Shown here: piece by piece, positions 8,133-18,104 of the stretch
Numbering within the stretch: the stretch's first letter is position 1
Layout: every line of letters begins with the position of its first letter
Assembly: GCF_023821985.2 (NCBI RefSeq)
Contig: NZ_CP098805.1
Location: 2,976,001-3,040,000, forward strand
Source of the DNA: Dyadobacter chenhuakuii
GTDB taxonomy: Bacteria; Bacteroidota; Bacteroidia; Cytophagales; Spirosomataceae
Length of the DNA: 64,000 bases
Direction of reading: 5' to 3'
Translations under genes and position numbers: made by a program
Notes under the pieces: generated by a model
Seen by the model: only the letters and a program-made list of their open reading frames with translations
Database searches by the model: none
What the model was told of the DNA's origin: nothing

Positions 8133-9749
8133 TTACTTATCCCACCAGATGCGTGAAACCCAGTTGTCTCCGCTGAAAAGTCTGCCTACTGCTTCGCTAT
8201 AATTAGCTCCGTTCTGAGCAGCCTCCGTAGTTGGGTAAGGCTGTCTTCTTGGAATTGCTCCTCCTGAGAAGTTACCTACATAATTTACAGGTTTCAACTC
8301 AGGGAAACCGGAACGCTTCCAGTTGTTCCATGATTCTGTAAAGTTGAACAAAATACCGGTTGTAGCCCATATCTGCTCATTGATCTGCTTCAAAGCATTG
8401 GCAGGCACAAGCGGGTGAGCCGTTGCGTAAGCATCAGCTACCGCAGCCGTGATCACAGCACCTTCGCCATATTTGCCAAGCGACTGAATACCGGCAGATA
8501 CGCCATTTTTATAATGCGCTGCTGCCGTTCCGCCAACTGCATAACCTCTTGTTACAGCCTCTGCCAGCAACAATTCTGTTTCTGCATAAGTAAGTACGAA
8601 AAGCGGTGCACTTCTGGTCCGATAAATGGAAGTAGGACGGGAATAACGGCCGATTGGCGTTACGTTTGCGCCTGCTCCGGTGCCGCCAGGATAACCTGCG
8701 CTTTTAGAGATATCGGTTGCGCCGCCATTCAGGTCATAACCATTTGGAAGACCCAACTGAACTTCGGGAGCGCTGCTGCCAGAGGAAGTCAGTGCCTGAT
8801 TAGCCGTCAATCCAGCCGCAGGAACTTCTGCAATCCGGCCTAAGCGCGGATCATTTGTGGCTTTCAGATAATCAATCATTGTCTTGCTCCATCTTACCTG
8901 ATAAATGTCAGCTGGTGTAGACAATGCTGCTCCGTTACCATTGTTATAGCCATTGGCTTCGTCCATAATGATATAGGCATCATCCGCAACGCTTGCGAAC
9001 GTGCCGCCGGCGGCTGCTTTCTCTGCATAAGTCTTCGCTGTTGCCGGATCTGCCTTTGTCAAACGCATCGCCAGTTTCAACATCAGCGAGTAACCATACT
9101 TTTTCCATTTAACAATGCTTCCTTCATAACCCTCGAAAGAATCGTTGGTTGGAATGGCTGCATCTGCATTCAAAGCACCCAAAGCTGTTTCCAGTTTGGT
9201 CAGCAATGACTTGTAAACCGCTTCCTGCGTGTCATATGCTGGCAATGTAATGCCGGTTTTTGCTTGCAAAGCCTCTGTGTAAGGCACATCTCCGTAAGTG
9301 TCGGAGATTGTTGCAATGCTCTGCACCTGCATAATGATCGCAATGTTCATCAAGTTCACGAGTGCAGGCTTGTCTTTCGAAAGCTGCTCCATTTCATAGG
9401 CAAGGCTGGCTGCACGGAAACCCGTGTTCCATGTGCTTGACAGGTAGGAGTTGGTGTTACTCGAAATCCCGTATTTGTCACCGTTGGAATAATAGTTGGC
9501 TGCGCCGGAAGTTGTTGATGCAAGAACCTGCACCCACATGCTCTGGAACAGGATCCCGCCATTATAACCTGCCGTGGCATTCACATAATTATACTGAACC
9601 GATGGCAGCAGCAGGTTGGCATCGAAGGATTCGCCGGTTGCTTTTGTCGGGTCGGTGTTCAGCTCGTCAAAGCTATCTGTACAGGACAAAGGAAGCAGCC
9701 CTGCCAGAATGATCATACTTATAATACTCTTTTTCATGTCGATTTTCAT
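8133..9749 (-). CDS. SusD/RagB-like nutrient-binding outer-membrane lipoprotein (SusD-like type 2), cassette 1
   Basis: A 538-residue lipoprotein. A short signal ends in LLPLSC, with Cys23 as the lipidated residue, followed by the typical SusD start TDSFDELNTDPTKA. Helical TPR-like segments contain the family phrase YGDVPYTEAL and a conserved C-terminal end (NWVSRIWWDK). The NTDP start and WWDK end fit the SusD-like type 2 group rather than classical RagB. The ATG at 9749 overlaps the susC stop (ATGA, 9746-9749); a second ATG at 9737 is an alternative start. It works with the downstream-facing TonB-dependent channel as a lid that captures substrate at the cell surface. The substrate is unknown, since no glycoside hydrolase or peptidase is in the operon. 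Confidence 0.93.
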   Translation of the reverse strand: MKIDMKKSIISMIILAGLLPLSCTDSFDELNTDPTKATGESFDANLLLPSVQYNYVNATAGYNGGILFQSMWVQVLASTTSGAANYYSNGDKYGISSNTNSYLSSTWNTGFRAASLAYEMEQLSKDKPALVNLMNIAIIMQVQSIATISDTYGDVPYTEALQAKTGITLPAYDTQEAVYKSLLTKLETALGALNADAAIPTNDSFEGYEGSIVKWKKYGYSLMLKLAMRLTKADPATAKTYAEKAAAGGTFASVADDAYIIMDEANGYNNGNGAALSTPADIYQVRWSKTMIDYLKATNDPRLGRIAEVPAAGLTANQALTSSGSSAPEVQLGLPNGYDLNGGATDISKSAGYPGGTGAGANVTPIGRYSRPTSIYRTRSAPLFVLTYAETELLLAEAVTRGYAVGGTAAAHYKNGVSAGIQSLGKYGEGAVITAAVADAYATAHPLVPANALKQINEQIWATTGILFNFTESWNNWKRSGFPELKPVNYVGNFSGGAIPRRQPYPTTEAAQNGANYSEAVGRLFSGDNWVSRIWWDK

Positions 9750-12700
9750 TTAAACTTGAAGTTTACGTTCACACCATAATTGCGCGTTGCAGGTAAACTG
9801 GTTCCTTCGATACCCGCGTATCTCAGGTTAGCACCGAAAGTAGCTTCCGGATCGATGTTTTTGGTTTCTCTTGAGAAATACAGCAAATTCCGACCAACCA
9901 GGGAAATGTTCACGGCACGGATCAATGGCCATTTTTCTACCATTTTCGCGGGCAGGTTGTAACCTAATGTAAGCTGGCGAAGTTTGATAAAGTCACCATC
10001 TACAACGCTTATTCCCGTCACATTGTTTGCAAGGGCTGTGTAATAAGCTTTTGCAGTGGCTGTAACCGTGTTAGGTGCACCTGTTTCCGTAACGCCTGTT
10101 GTCACACCGCCTTCGCGGCCTACCAGAGTCGCTTTGTTCAAACCGTTTCTGTAAGTGTAGTTTTCTGTTGCAGAAAGGATTTTGTTGCCATAGTTGTAAT
10201 CAACCAAAACACCAAAATTGAAGTCGCCCAACCGGATGTCGTTGTTAAGTCCGCCATACAATGTTGGCAACACCGATCCGAAGCTCGTCAACTTGTCATC
10301 GCGAACAGGCAAACCCGAAGCATCTACAATGATCTGGCCATTTGCGTGATACTTGTAATCATATGCACGGATCTGCGGACCAGCCTCTCCTACTACGAAC
10401 GCCGTTACTGCATTACCCAATGTTGCACGGTTGGAACCCAGGTTAATGTCCAGGTTGTCCTGGTCTGTGCTCAGGATTTTGTTTTTAACTGATGTCAGGT
10501 TGAAAGATACATTCCATTCGAATTTCGAAGTTCTTACAGGCGAGCCTGTCAACATTACTTCCAGACCTCTGTTTTGAACTGAACCTGTTCCTACCACACC
10601 TCTTACGTAACCTGTTGCGCTGCTGTATGTTGCGGGCATGATTTCGTTTTTCGTTTTCTGATCGTAGTAAGAAACATCCAATCCAAGACGGCTTCCGAAG
10701 AATTTCATTTCAAGCCCTACTTCAACTTCGCTTTTGGTAAATGGTTTCAGGAATAAGTTTGGAAGCTCATCGCTGAAATTACCTGTCGGAACGCCATTGA
10801 AGGAGTTTCCTACACCATAGTAAATAGCTGTTCCATAAGGCGTTGCAGGCTCTCCGCTCGTACGGGCGTAAGAAGCGCGAACCTTACCGAAGCTAAGTGC
10901 AGATGAGTTCAGAAGATCCGTAAAAATGAATGAACCTGTCACAGAAGGTGTAAAAATGCTTCTTGCACTGTTTGGCAGGGTTGAGTAAGAGTCATACCGG
11001 CCGGTTGTGCTCAAATTCAGGATGCCTTTGTATCCAAGATCAACACTGTAATAAGCCGACTGAACTTCGCTGTTCTGAACTTCATAGTTCCTGTTGAAAT
11101 TCACCACGTTGTTCCAGCTGTACAAATAAGGAAGAACAAACGGGCCACCGCCGATCTGCACTTTCTCGTACTGATTTTTACGAAGGTTAGCACCCAGGAT
11201 CGCGTCTACGGTGAAATCTTCGCCGAAGCTTTTGGTAACGCCCAACAATCCATCTACGTTGATTTCTGTACGCTGTGCATTGGAAAGCTCATCCAGTGCA
11301 CCTTTACCATTCTGAGAAAAACCTGTTCCCCAAGGAGTTACTTTGAAAATACGGTCATTCGCATTGTCATAACCAACTCTTCCCTGTGCATAGATCCAGT
11401 CAGCGAACTGATATTTCACTGCAACAGCAGAGATCAAACGTTTCCGTTTTACGTCATTAACAAACTGGTTAACAACAAAATATGGGTTTGTAACATATTC
11501 GTCATCACTGAAAACGATCTCTTTTCCAGTTTCAGGATTGAAGCCCGGCGCAAGAATACGCTGATCAATGTTTGGTGCAAGGAAAATACCGTTGTTGGCA
11601 TTCATCGGACCATCGCTCAATACAGGCTTGCCTTTGATTTTTTCGTCAATGTAATTGGCCATTACATTAATGCTCAGCCTCTTGGTAATGTTCTGATCAG
11701 CTGTAAGGTTGATCGTTTTTCTGCCCAATCCGCTGTTTTCAATGATTGATTTCGTATCAAGATTTGCAAGTGATAAACGGAATGATCCGTTATCGCCGCC
11801 TTTGGTTACTGCAACACTGTTTGTGAAGTTGGAACCCATGCGATAGAAATTCTTGATATTGTCTTTCTGAGCAGAGTAAGCATAGTTTTTACCGTCAAAC
11901 TGGATCGCTTGTGAGCCATCCAGTCTTGCACCCCATGCCTGGCGTGCAGTTTGCTGCGCTGCCACAGCAGTAGTCGGTTTCATACCTGCATCTCCCTGAC
12001 CGAATTCATATTGAAAATCAGTCATGTTGCGGGGCTCATCCATGGAATAGTTCAAATTGTAATCCACGGAGAAATCGCCTTTTTTCCCTGCTTTTGTTTT
12101 AACCAAAATAACCCCGTTGGACGCGCGCGCACCAAACAAAGCGGATGCAGCCTGACCTTTCAGAACGGTCATTGACTCGATATCGTCCGGGTTAAGGTTA
12201 CCAATTCCGTCTCCGCCGTCAGCACCACCCCATTCTCCTGCACTTCCACGCTGCGTGTTATCCATCGGAACGCCGTTGATGACGATCAATGGTGAACCAC
12301 CCGAGTTCATACTTGGCATACCGCGCATAAGGATTTTAGCTGTTCCACCGGGGCCGCCGCTTGTTCCTTTTACGTTCAAACCGGCCACACGTCCTGCCAG
12401 TGAGTTGGCTACGTTCGTTTCACGAGCTCTTGTCATCACTTCGCCACCGATCGTTGTTACTGAATAGCCCAGTTTTCTGGCTTCTTTGGAAATACCCAAA
12501 GCCGTCACAACCACTTCTTCCAGGTTCGCCACGTCAGGTGTCATTTTCACATCCACTACGGATTTGTTACCGATGCTGATCTCTTGCTTCAAAAAACCAA
12601 TGGAGCTAAAAACCAACACGTCCGTATCCTGCACGCCCGAAATGGAGAAGTTTCCTTCTGCATCCGAGTTCGTTCCCCTCGTGGAACCCTTTACCGTCAC

Positions 12701-12850
12701 AGATGCTCCGGGAAGCCCCCCATCTTTCTCGTCAGTCACCTTGCCCGTTACCGTTCTTCCTTGTGCGAAGACAGATAATGAAGCAAAAAGTAAAAAAACG
12801 ACAAGTGGAATAAATCCCCCTGAACAACTTTTTAATAGCTTTTCTTTCAT
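9746..12850 (-). CDS. SusC/RagA-family TonB-linked outer-membrane transporter, cassette 1
   Basis: A 1034-residue protein: signal peptide ending near SVFAQG, a carboxypeptidase-D regulatory-like domain (about 30-110, VTGKVTDEKDGGLPGASV), then a TonB plug with the SusC-type phrases LAGRVAGLNV, LMRGMPSM and IVINGVPMDN, the NPDDIESMTVLKG element, and a 22-strand-type barrel ending in NVNFKFK. It imports the ligand captured by its SusD partner using TonB energy. First gene of the susC-susD-VCBS-haloperoxidase operon. Its upstream region carries a possible -7 box and a motif shared with cassette 2. Confidence 0.95.
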   Translation of the reverse strand: MKEKLLKSCSGGFIPLVVFLLFASLSVFAQGRTVTGKVTDEKDGGLPGASVTVKGSTRGTNSDAEGNFSISGVQDTDVLVFSSIGFLKQEISIGNKSVVDVKMTPDVANLEEVVVTALGISKEARKLGYSVTTIGGEVMTRARETNVANSLAGRVAGLNVKGTSGGPGGTAKILMRGMPSMNSGGSPLIVINGVPMDNTQRGSAGEWGGADGGDGIGNLNPDDIESMTVLKGQAASALFGARASNGVILVKTKAGKKGDFSVDYNLNYSMDEPRNMTDFQYEFGQGDAGMKPTTAVAAQQTARQAWGARLDGSQAIQFDGKNYAYSAQKDNIKNFYRMGSNFTNSVAVTKGGDNGSFRLSLANLDTKSIIENSGLGRKTINLTADQNITKRLSINVMANYIDEKIKGKPVLSDGPMNANNGIFLAPNIDQRILAPGFNPETGKEIVFSDDEYVTNPYFVVNQFVNDVKRKRLISAVAVKYQFADWIYAQGRVGYDNANDRIFKVTPWGTGFSQNGKGALDELSNAQRTEINVDGLLGVTKSFGEDFTVDAILGANLRKNQYEKVQIGGGPFVLPYLYSWNNVVNFNRNYEVQNSEVQSAYYSVDLGYKGILNLSTTGRYDSYSTLPNSARSIFTPSVTGSFIFTDLLNSSALSFGKVRASYARTSGEPATPYGTAIYYGVGNSFNGVPTGNFSDELPNLFLKPFTKSEVEVGLEMKFFGSRLGLDVSYYDQKTKNEIMPATYSSATGYVRGVVGTGSVQNRGLEVMLTGSPVRTSKFEWNVSFNLTSVKNKILSTDQDNLDINLGSNRATLGNAVTAFVVGEAGPQIRAYDYKYHANGQIIVDASGLPVRDDKLTSFGSVLPTLYGGLNNDIRLGDFNFGVLVDYNYGNKILSATENYTYRNGLNKATLVGREGGVTTGVTETGAPNTVTATAKAYYTALANNVTGISVVDGDFIKLRQLTLGYNLPAKMVEKWPLIRAVNISLVGRNLLYFSRETKNIDPEATFGANLRYAGIEGTSLPATRNYGVNVNFKFK

Positions 12851-12871
12851 AGTTAGGATAAATTAATAGAC

Positions 12872-12879
12872 CAAAATTA
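12872..12879 (-). promoter_or_regulatory. Possible -7 box of cassette 1 susC
   Basis: The minus strand reads TAATTTTG, a match to the Bacteroidota TAnnTTTG box, 22 bp upstream of the susC start. The -33 region shows TTCGG rather than TTTG, so support is partial. Confidence 0.4.
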
Positions 12880-12923
12880 GGTTAAAACATGTATCGGCCG
12901 AAGATTAAACGCTCGGTCTCATC

Positions 12924-12943
12924 ATTCGGCAAATATCCTAAGT
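12924..12943 (-). promoter_or_regulatory. Motif upstream of susC shared with cassette 2
   Basis: On the minus strand ACTTAGGATAT (12933-12943) is followed after two bases by GCCGAAT (12924-12930). The same two elements occur upstream of the second susC at 21264-21289. It may be a regulator site; I cannot name the regulator. Confidence 0.4.
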
Positions 12944-13089
12944 TCTAAGCTAATTAAATAATTTTAAGAAAGCATTAATAGATTTTTATTTTTTTAATGT
13001 TAAGTTAATGTTGAAATGATACATTTTAATAACTCTTTTGTCATAAGTGTAGGTGCCCGTAAGTATGCTGGGTTGGGAAGCAAAACCAA

Positions 13090-16000
13090 TTATTTTTTTG
13101 AGGCTGGCTTGCGGAGTTGATAAGTAACCAGCTTCGCATTATTCAAAGCTGCCAGTAGCCGGGTTTCCTGCCCGGACGAGACAAGCGCCAGGTCACGGAC
13201 TTCGCCGGTTGTGAAAAATCCGCTCTGGTATTGGGGAAGATATTGAAAAGAAAGATTGCCTTTGTTAAGAAAAACCTGAATGTAACTGGCGTCGCTTTTC
13301 CCGATCCGGACACGCGTTTGTTTGAGGTTACCACCCAGGATGATGTCCGACTTGCCATCCGCATTCATATCAAAAAGTGAAATGGCATAAACAGGAGAAA
13401 ACTGTGCTTCAATGGGCAGGGGATGGAAAACCAGCTTTCCGTTTTTGTTTTCGAGAATGCCGCTCTTATAAATCTTTGCCGTCAGCTTTTGTGCATTTTT
13501 TAATTTTTCTGCTGGCAGCATGTCCGAGAGGCTGGCTTTGGAATAGGAAACGTAGTCGGTGTATTTCTTTTTCAGCGACGGGATCTGATCCAATAATTCA
13601 TCCCGGCTCGCATAAGGCGCTTCCCGACCGTCCTGCGTGACGGTGATGACCGGGACAATCCGTTGCAAATTATCGTAATCAGCTGCATATAAAGATAGGC
13701 TGTCGGGGGAAGTGAGGTTCCATTGCCAGTTTGTCCCCATATTGCCAACCACAAAATCCATGTCGCCGTCATTATCGAGGTCCGCTGGCTTGATGACATT
13801 CCAGCAACCGTTTGTGCCAGCGGTTCCGTACATTGTGCTGGCGTCAGTTAACCGGCCGGCTTTGTTGCTGAAAACCTGGATCGGTTTCCAGTCGGCGGTG
13901 AGGATCAGCTCGGGATAGCCATCTTTGTTCAGATCTTCAAAAACAGCATCGGTTACCATACCCGCTCTCGCGAGCTGAGGCGCCAGAAGCTCTGTTTGAT
14001 CTGTGAAATAGCCTTTTCCATTGTTCGTATACAGGAAACCACCTGCACTTTCAGGAAACCTTCCGGGCGTAACGCGGACGCCCACAAAAACATCCAGATC
14101 GCCGTCGCTATCGATATCCGAAACGGCTATCGTCCCGGCATTGCCTGCGAGGTTTGGGAAGTAAGTCCTTACAAATGTGCCGTTTACATTGGTATACAAC
14201 CGGGGCATAGCCATTCTATCCTCCCGATTAAGTTCATAACCTGCACTCACAACCAACAAATCCTGATCTCCATCCCGGTCTGCGTCCAAAAATACGGCTT
14301 CGGCATCCTCATATCCTTCCCTGCCTGCAAATTCAGGCTGTGGCGACTGGACGAATTTTCCATTTTTACTGATGAACAAACTTCCGCCCTGCCCTCTTGC
14401 GCCGCCAATGTAAAAATCATCTGTTCCGTCGCCGTTAATGTCCTTTTGAGCGATTTTCGGGCCCTGGTAACTGAGCATATTCGGCAGCAAAGTCTGTATC
14501 CGGAAATCATTTCTCGCATCCTCCATGTGTGTGAAGTCAACTCCGTCAACCGGCTCCCAGTAAGTGAATGGTCTGACAACTGGCGCCTCGGGAAGCTTTT
14601 TAGCATCGCTATACTTCACAATCAAGGACTTGTTCGCTGCCGGATTTTTCAATGTCTGCCTACTGCCGTCTGCCCAGGCTATAACCAGCGAATCGACCCT
14701 GCTTTCATTTCTTAGACCAAAATGTACCTGATCCCATTGCGCAGACTGGAAGCCGCGGACGGGCATGAAATGTTGTGTTTGTGTGAGTGAATCGGAATAG
14801 AGCGTCAGTTTTGTCCCGGCCAGGAATGCGTACCTGGGCGATTCCAGTTTTACTTTGAGATAGTTGGATTTTAGCTTGGTTTCTGCATTGTTTTTATAAA
14901 CAAATGCCGGTTGGTTCACATTATTTGTGACAATGTCCAGGTCACCGTCATTATCCAGGTCCGCGTAGATTGCGCCGTTGGATTGATTTGCCTTTTCAAA
15001 ACCCCATTCCTTGATTTTTTTGGTGAATGTCAATCCTTTCTGATTCTGGAAAATATAGTCTGGTTCGTCAATAGGAGGCATTTCAGCGATAATTTCCATT
15101 TGTGTGGGCGTCTTTCCGCCTTGCACTGCCTTCACCTGCACATCCGTTGAGTATTTCAGAAACTCCATATTGGTATAATCGCGGGCATAGCCATTGGACA
15201 CGAAAATGTCCTTCCAGCCATCATTATCGAAATCGCCCATAAGCGCCGCCCAGCTCCAATCGGTGTTCGAAACGCCTGCTAACTGGCCTATTTCGCTGAA
15301 AACGGGCACGCCGTTCGTGTTCACGCCGTTGTTGATTTGGAGCATGTTACGCATGGTCTGGTCATGGAAGCCAGCATTGAGCAGCTGCTGATATTTATCG
15401 TAATTGTCATCGCCTGACGTCAGCTTAATGCGTTCGTTGGATGCAGGCAGCATGTCGAGTGTGAGCAGGTCAGTAAGGCCGTCGTTGTTCAGATCGGCCG
15501 CATCGGTCCCCATCGAATAAAGTGAAACATGACCCGTTGCCTCCCTGATCACCTCCTTGAATGTTCCGTTTTTTTGATTGAGATACAAATAGTCGTTCTC
15601 ATTGTAATCATTGGAAATGTATATATCCTGCCAGCCGTCATTGTCAAAATCAGACACATTCACCCCCAATCCAAAGCTCAGAACATTTGAAATAATGCCG
15701 GACGAATCCGTTACATTGCTAAACCTGCCACCGTCGTTGCGGAGCAGTTTATTGCCATATGCATCGTTGCGCTGCGCACGGTAACTGGCAAGAAGATTAC
15801 TAAAACCTGCGTATTTCTGAACAGAGTGATTTAACAAAAAACAATCTGTGTCGCCATCGCGGTCGTAGTCAAAAAATACTGTTTGGGTTGTGTAAGATTT
15901 GTCGTCCAGCCCATACTCAGCTGCCTTTTCGGTAAATGTTGGAATGCCGTCGGCAGTTTTACCATTATTAATGTAAAGCAACTTGCTCCTTAGCCGCGGA

Positions 16001-16401
16001 TCCTGCGCGCCGGCGCGTGATACAAAGATGTCGATCCATCCGTCGTCGTTAATGTCCACAACCGAAACTCCCGTTTTCCAGCCCTCGTTCAGGGCTGTTC
16101 CTGACTTTTCGGAAATATCGTCAAACTCAAAATCTCCCTTATTAAGATATAATTTATTGGCTACCATGTTTCCGGTAAAGTACAGATCAACGAGGCCATC
16201 GTTATTGAAATCCGCCGCTGCAACGCCGCCGCCATTGTAGAAATAACCATATTCGAGCACATTATTGGTAGAGTCCTCGTCAATAAAATTATTAAAGTCG
16301 ATCCCCGTTTCACCTGATTTAAGTAAAGTGAATAGCGTGTCTCTTGATTGGCATGAGGCCATCAGCAATATCAGAAAGAGGAAGGCGCAGCTATTTTTCA
16401 T
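13090..16401 (-). CDS. Large FG-GAP/VCBS repeat lipoprotein with ASPIC/UnbV-like segment (CRTAC1-like), cassette 2
   Basis: A 1103-residue protein with a lipobox (LLMASC, Cys17), so probably anchored to the outer membrane. After the anchor comes the block shared by all three large VCBS proteins here (TGIDFNN, YFYNGGGVAAADFNNDGLVD, LYFTGNM). Repeated Asp-rich FG-GAP loops run through the protein (DFDNDGWQDIYIS, DLDNDGDLDIV, DINGDGTDDFYIG, DMNADGKSDIILG), with the ASPIC/UnbV-like segment near residue 574 (IAWADGS). It sits 105 bp downstream of susD, across a hairpin. The stop at 13090 is 239 bp from the next susC start. Function inferred only: a surface protein serving the SusCD pair. Confidence 0.88.
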   Translation of the reverse strand: MKNSCAFLFLILLMASCQSRDTLFTLLKSGETGIDFNNFIDEDSTNNVLEYGYFYNGGGVAAADFNNDGLVDLYFTGNMVANKLYLNKGDFEFDDISEKSGTALNEGWKTGVSVVDINDDGWIDIFVSRAGAQDPRLRSKLLYINNGKTADGIPTFTEKAAEYGLDDKSYTTQTVFFDYDRDGDTDCFLLNHSVQKYAGFSNLLASYRAQRNDAYGNKLLRNDGGRFSNVTDSSGIISNVLSFGLGVNVSDFDNDGWQDIYISNDYNENDYLYLNQKNGTFKEVIREATGHVSLYSMGTDAADLNNDGLTDLLTLDMLPASNERIKLTSGDDNYDKYQQLLNAGFHDQTMRNMLQINNGVNTNGVPVFSEIGQLAGVSNTDWSWAALMGDFDNDGWKDIFVSNGYARDYTNMEFLKYSTDVQVKAVQGGKTPTQMEIIAEMPPIDEPDYIFQNQKGLTFTKKIKEWGFEKANQSNGAIYADLDNDGDLDIVTNNVNQPAFVYKNNAETKLKSNYLKVKLESPRYAFLAGTKLTLYSDSLTQTQHFMPVRGFQSAQWDQVHFGLRNESRVDSLVIAWADGSRQTLKNPAANKSLIVKYSDAKKLPEAPVVRPFTYWEPVDGVDFTHMEDARNDFRIQTLLPNMLSYQGPKIAQKDINGDGTDDFYIGGARGQGGSLFISKNGKFVQSPQPEFAGREGYEDAEAVFLDADRDGDQDLLVVSAGYELNREDRMAMPRLYTNVNGTFVRTYFPNLAGNAGTIAVSDIDSDGDLDVFVGVRVTPGRFPESAGGFLYTNNGKGYFTDQTELLAPQLARAGMVTDAVFEDLNKDGYPELILTADWKPIQVFSNKAGRLTDASTMYGTAGTNGCWNVIKPADLDNDGDMDFVVGNMGTNWQWNLTSPDSLSLYAADYDNLQRIVPVITVTQDGREAPYASRDELLDQIPSLKKKYTDYVSYSKASLSDMLPAEKLKNAQKLTAKIYKSGILENKNGKLVFHPLPIEAQFSPVYAISLFDMNADGKSDIILGGNLKQTRVRIGKSDASYIQVFLNKGNLSFQYLPQYQSGFFTTGEVRDLALVSSGQETRLLAALNNAKLVTYQLRKPASKK

Positions 16402-16451
16402 TAATAATTCATACTGATTGGATTACAAAAGAAAGGATTACTTTTCTATAA

Positions 16452-16482
16452 CAAAGAGGCAGGCATATCGCCCGCCTCTTTG
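16452..16482 (-). terminator. Hairpin between susD and VCBS gene (cassette 2)
   Basis: Arms 16452-16464 and 16470-16482 pair over 13 bp with one mismatch and a 5-base loop. On the minus strand it is followed by TATAGAAAAG, not a U-tract, so it looks like a weak terminator or transcript-stabilising stem. Same position as in the other two cassettes. Confidence 0.6.
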
Positions 16483-16506
16483 CTTCATATTAACACATTT
16501 GTCGGA

Positions 16507-18078
16507 TTAGTTTTTATCCCACCATAATGGCGTTGCAGCGTTGTCAGGTCCGCCCAATAATTTGACAGCTTCGTCAACGGCTGCTCCGTTTGTTTCTTTT
16601 TCTGAAAGAATGAATGGGATCCGCCTTAAAACTTTTCCTGCAGGCACAGCTGCATTATCAGAGTTTACTACCGGATAAAGCTTAGGAAGACGTGTTCTTC
16701 TGTATTCCGCCCAGGCTTCCATACCGTCAGGATATAATGCAAGCCATTTCTGCGTACCAATCTTTTCGCGTTTCTGCGCGTCTGTCGCGCCTTCCTCCCA
16801 TTTGATGGATACGTCAGACAATGCAGGTGAGTTCTGCTGATCGCCGGGAGCAACAGGTTTTGCTGAACTGTTAATGTATGTAGTCACCGCCGCCCCTGTC
16901 AGACCCCATTGGGCCATCGATGCTGTGATCCCTTTTTCATACAAATCCTTTGCAGTACCACCCATGTTCCAACCGTTCAAGGCACCTTCTGCACGCAGGA
17001 AATATGCTTCGGCTGTATGCATGATATCCTGTGGTGTTTCAAAGTTGGTATTCCACGCAGCTCCCGATCCGGTTACCCAGCGCGTTCCAACATTTGAGTT
17101 GTCATCACTTGAATTCTTAGGCAGACCCAATTGTGTAGGAGTAAGTCCGTTACGCAAACCATCGTACGTTTTGGTATTTGTTGCCGGCTGATAGTAAATC
17201 CCGATCCGCGGATCCGAATAACCCTTTAATACAGACTCCATAGAAGCACTCATGCGGAACTCATTCCATACCGCGATACGCGCTAATCCATTTCCATCAT
17301 CACCGACAAGTTTTTTAACCATGTAGGCATCGTCAGCAACTTCTGTCATCACACCAGCTGCAACAGCAGCCTCAGCCTGTTTTTTAGCTTCGGCAGGATC
17401 CACTTTTGAAATACGCAATGCCAGACGCAGACGTAATGTGTTGGTAAACTTGATCCATTTGTTAACATCACCTGCATAGATCAAATCAAAAGTACCATAA
17501 GGCTTTGCAGCTGCATTAGCCTTCAAAACGGTGTTAGCTGCATCCAGACGAACAAAAAAGTCGCGATAGATGGATTCCTGAGAATCATATTTTACGCTGA
17601 TGGCCGGAATACCTGCATCAGAATACGGAACAGGACCATAGTAATCCGTTAACCTGTGAAATGCATAAACCCACATTACATTGGCCAGCGCGTTTTCGGC
17701 GGTGTTCGCTTCAGTTTGTTCTAAAATTGTTTTTAACTGAGGCACAACCTGCGTGTAAATCGGGTTCCAGTGATTGACCAACCAGTCGTCACGCATAAAA
17801 AAGCGGTCCGTGGGAAAGTATGCAACCGAAGTCGCAAAATACTGAGCGAAAAGGTCAGCGAAAAGATTTTGCGCAACCTGGTAAGTTCCGCTCTGGTACG
17901 ATGCCTGCTGCTGAGCGCGGGAAAAGAGGAACGGCAACTCGGCAGCTGTAAGCGTGGTGAGCTTGGTCTTGCTCGTGTTCATCTCCTCGAAATCACCGGT
18001 ACAAGCCTGCATAAGACCCGCTGAGCCGAGTACCATACCCGCTAAGGCAAATTTTCTATATTTATTTAAAATGCTCAT
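16507..18078 (-). CDS. SusD/RagB-like nutrient-binding outer-membrane lipoprotein (SusD-like type 2), cassette 2
   Basis: A 523-residue lipoprotein with lipobox LMQAC (Cys26) followed by TGDFEEMNTSKTKL, the usual start of SusD-like type 2 proteins. Typical phrases are DYYGPVPYSDAGIP, FTNTLRLRLALRISKVDP and an end WWDKN like that of the cassette 1 partner. The gene begins 26 bp after the susC stop. It is expected to cap the SusC channel at 18105-21167. Substrate unknown. The AEYRRTRLPKL motif near the C-terminus is common in the family. Confidence 0.93.
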   Translation of the reverse strand: MSILNKYRKFALAGMVLGSAGLMQACTGDFEEMNTSKTKLTTLTAAELPFLFSRAQQQASYQSGTYQVAQNLFADLFAQYFATSVAYFPTDRFFMRDDWLVNHWNPIYTQVVPQLKTILEQTEANTAENALANVMWVYAFHRLTDYYGPVPYSDAGIPAISVKYDSQESIYRDFFVRLDAANTVLKANAAAKPYGTFDLIYAGDVNKWIKFTNTLRLRLALRISKVDPAEAKKQAEAAVAAGVMTEVADDAYMVKKLVGDDGNGLARIAVWNEFRMSASMESVLKGYSDPRIGIYYQPATNTKTYDGLRNGLTPTQLGLPKNSSDDNSNVGTRWVTGSGAAWNTNFETPQDIMHTAEAYFLRAEGALNGWNMGGTAKDLYEKGITASMAQWGLTGAAVTTYINSSAKPVAPGDQQNSPALSDVSIKWEEGATDAQKREKIGTQKWLALYPDGMEAWAEYRRTRLPKLYPVVNSDNAAVPAGKVLRRIPFILSEKETNGAAVDEAVKLLGGPDNAATPLWWDKN

Positions 18079-18104
18079 TTTTTTATCGAAAGAAGTGGTT
18101 TTTA

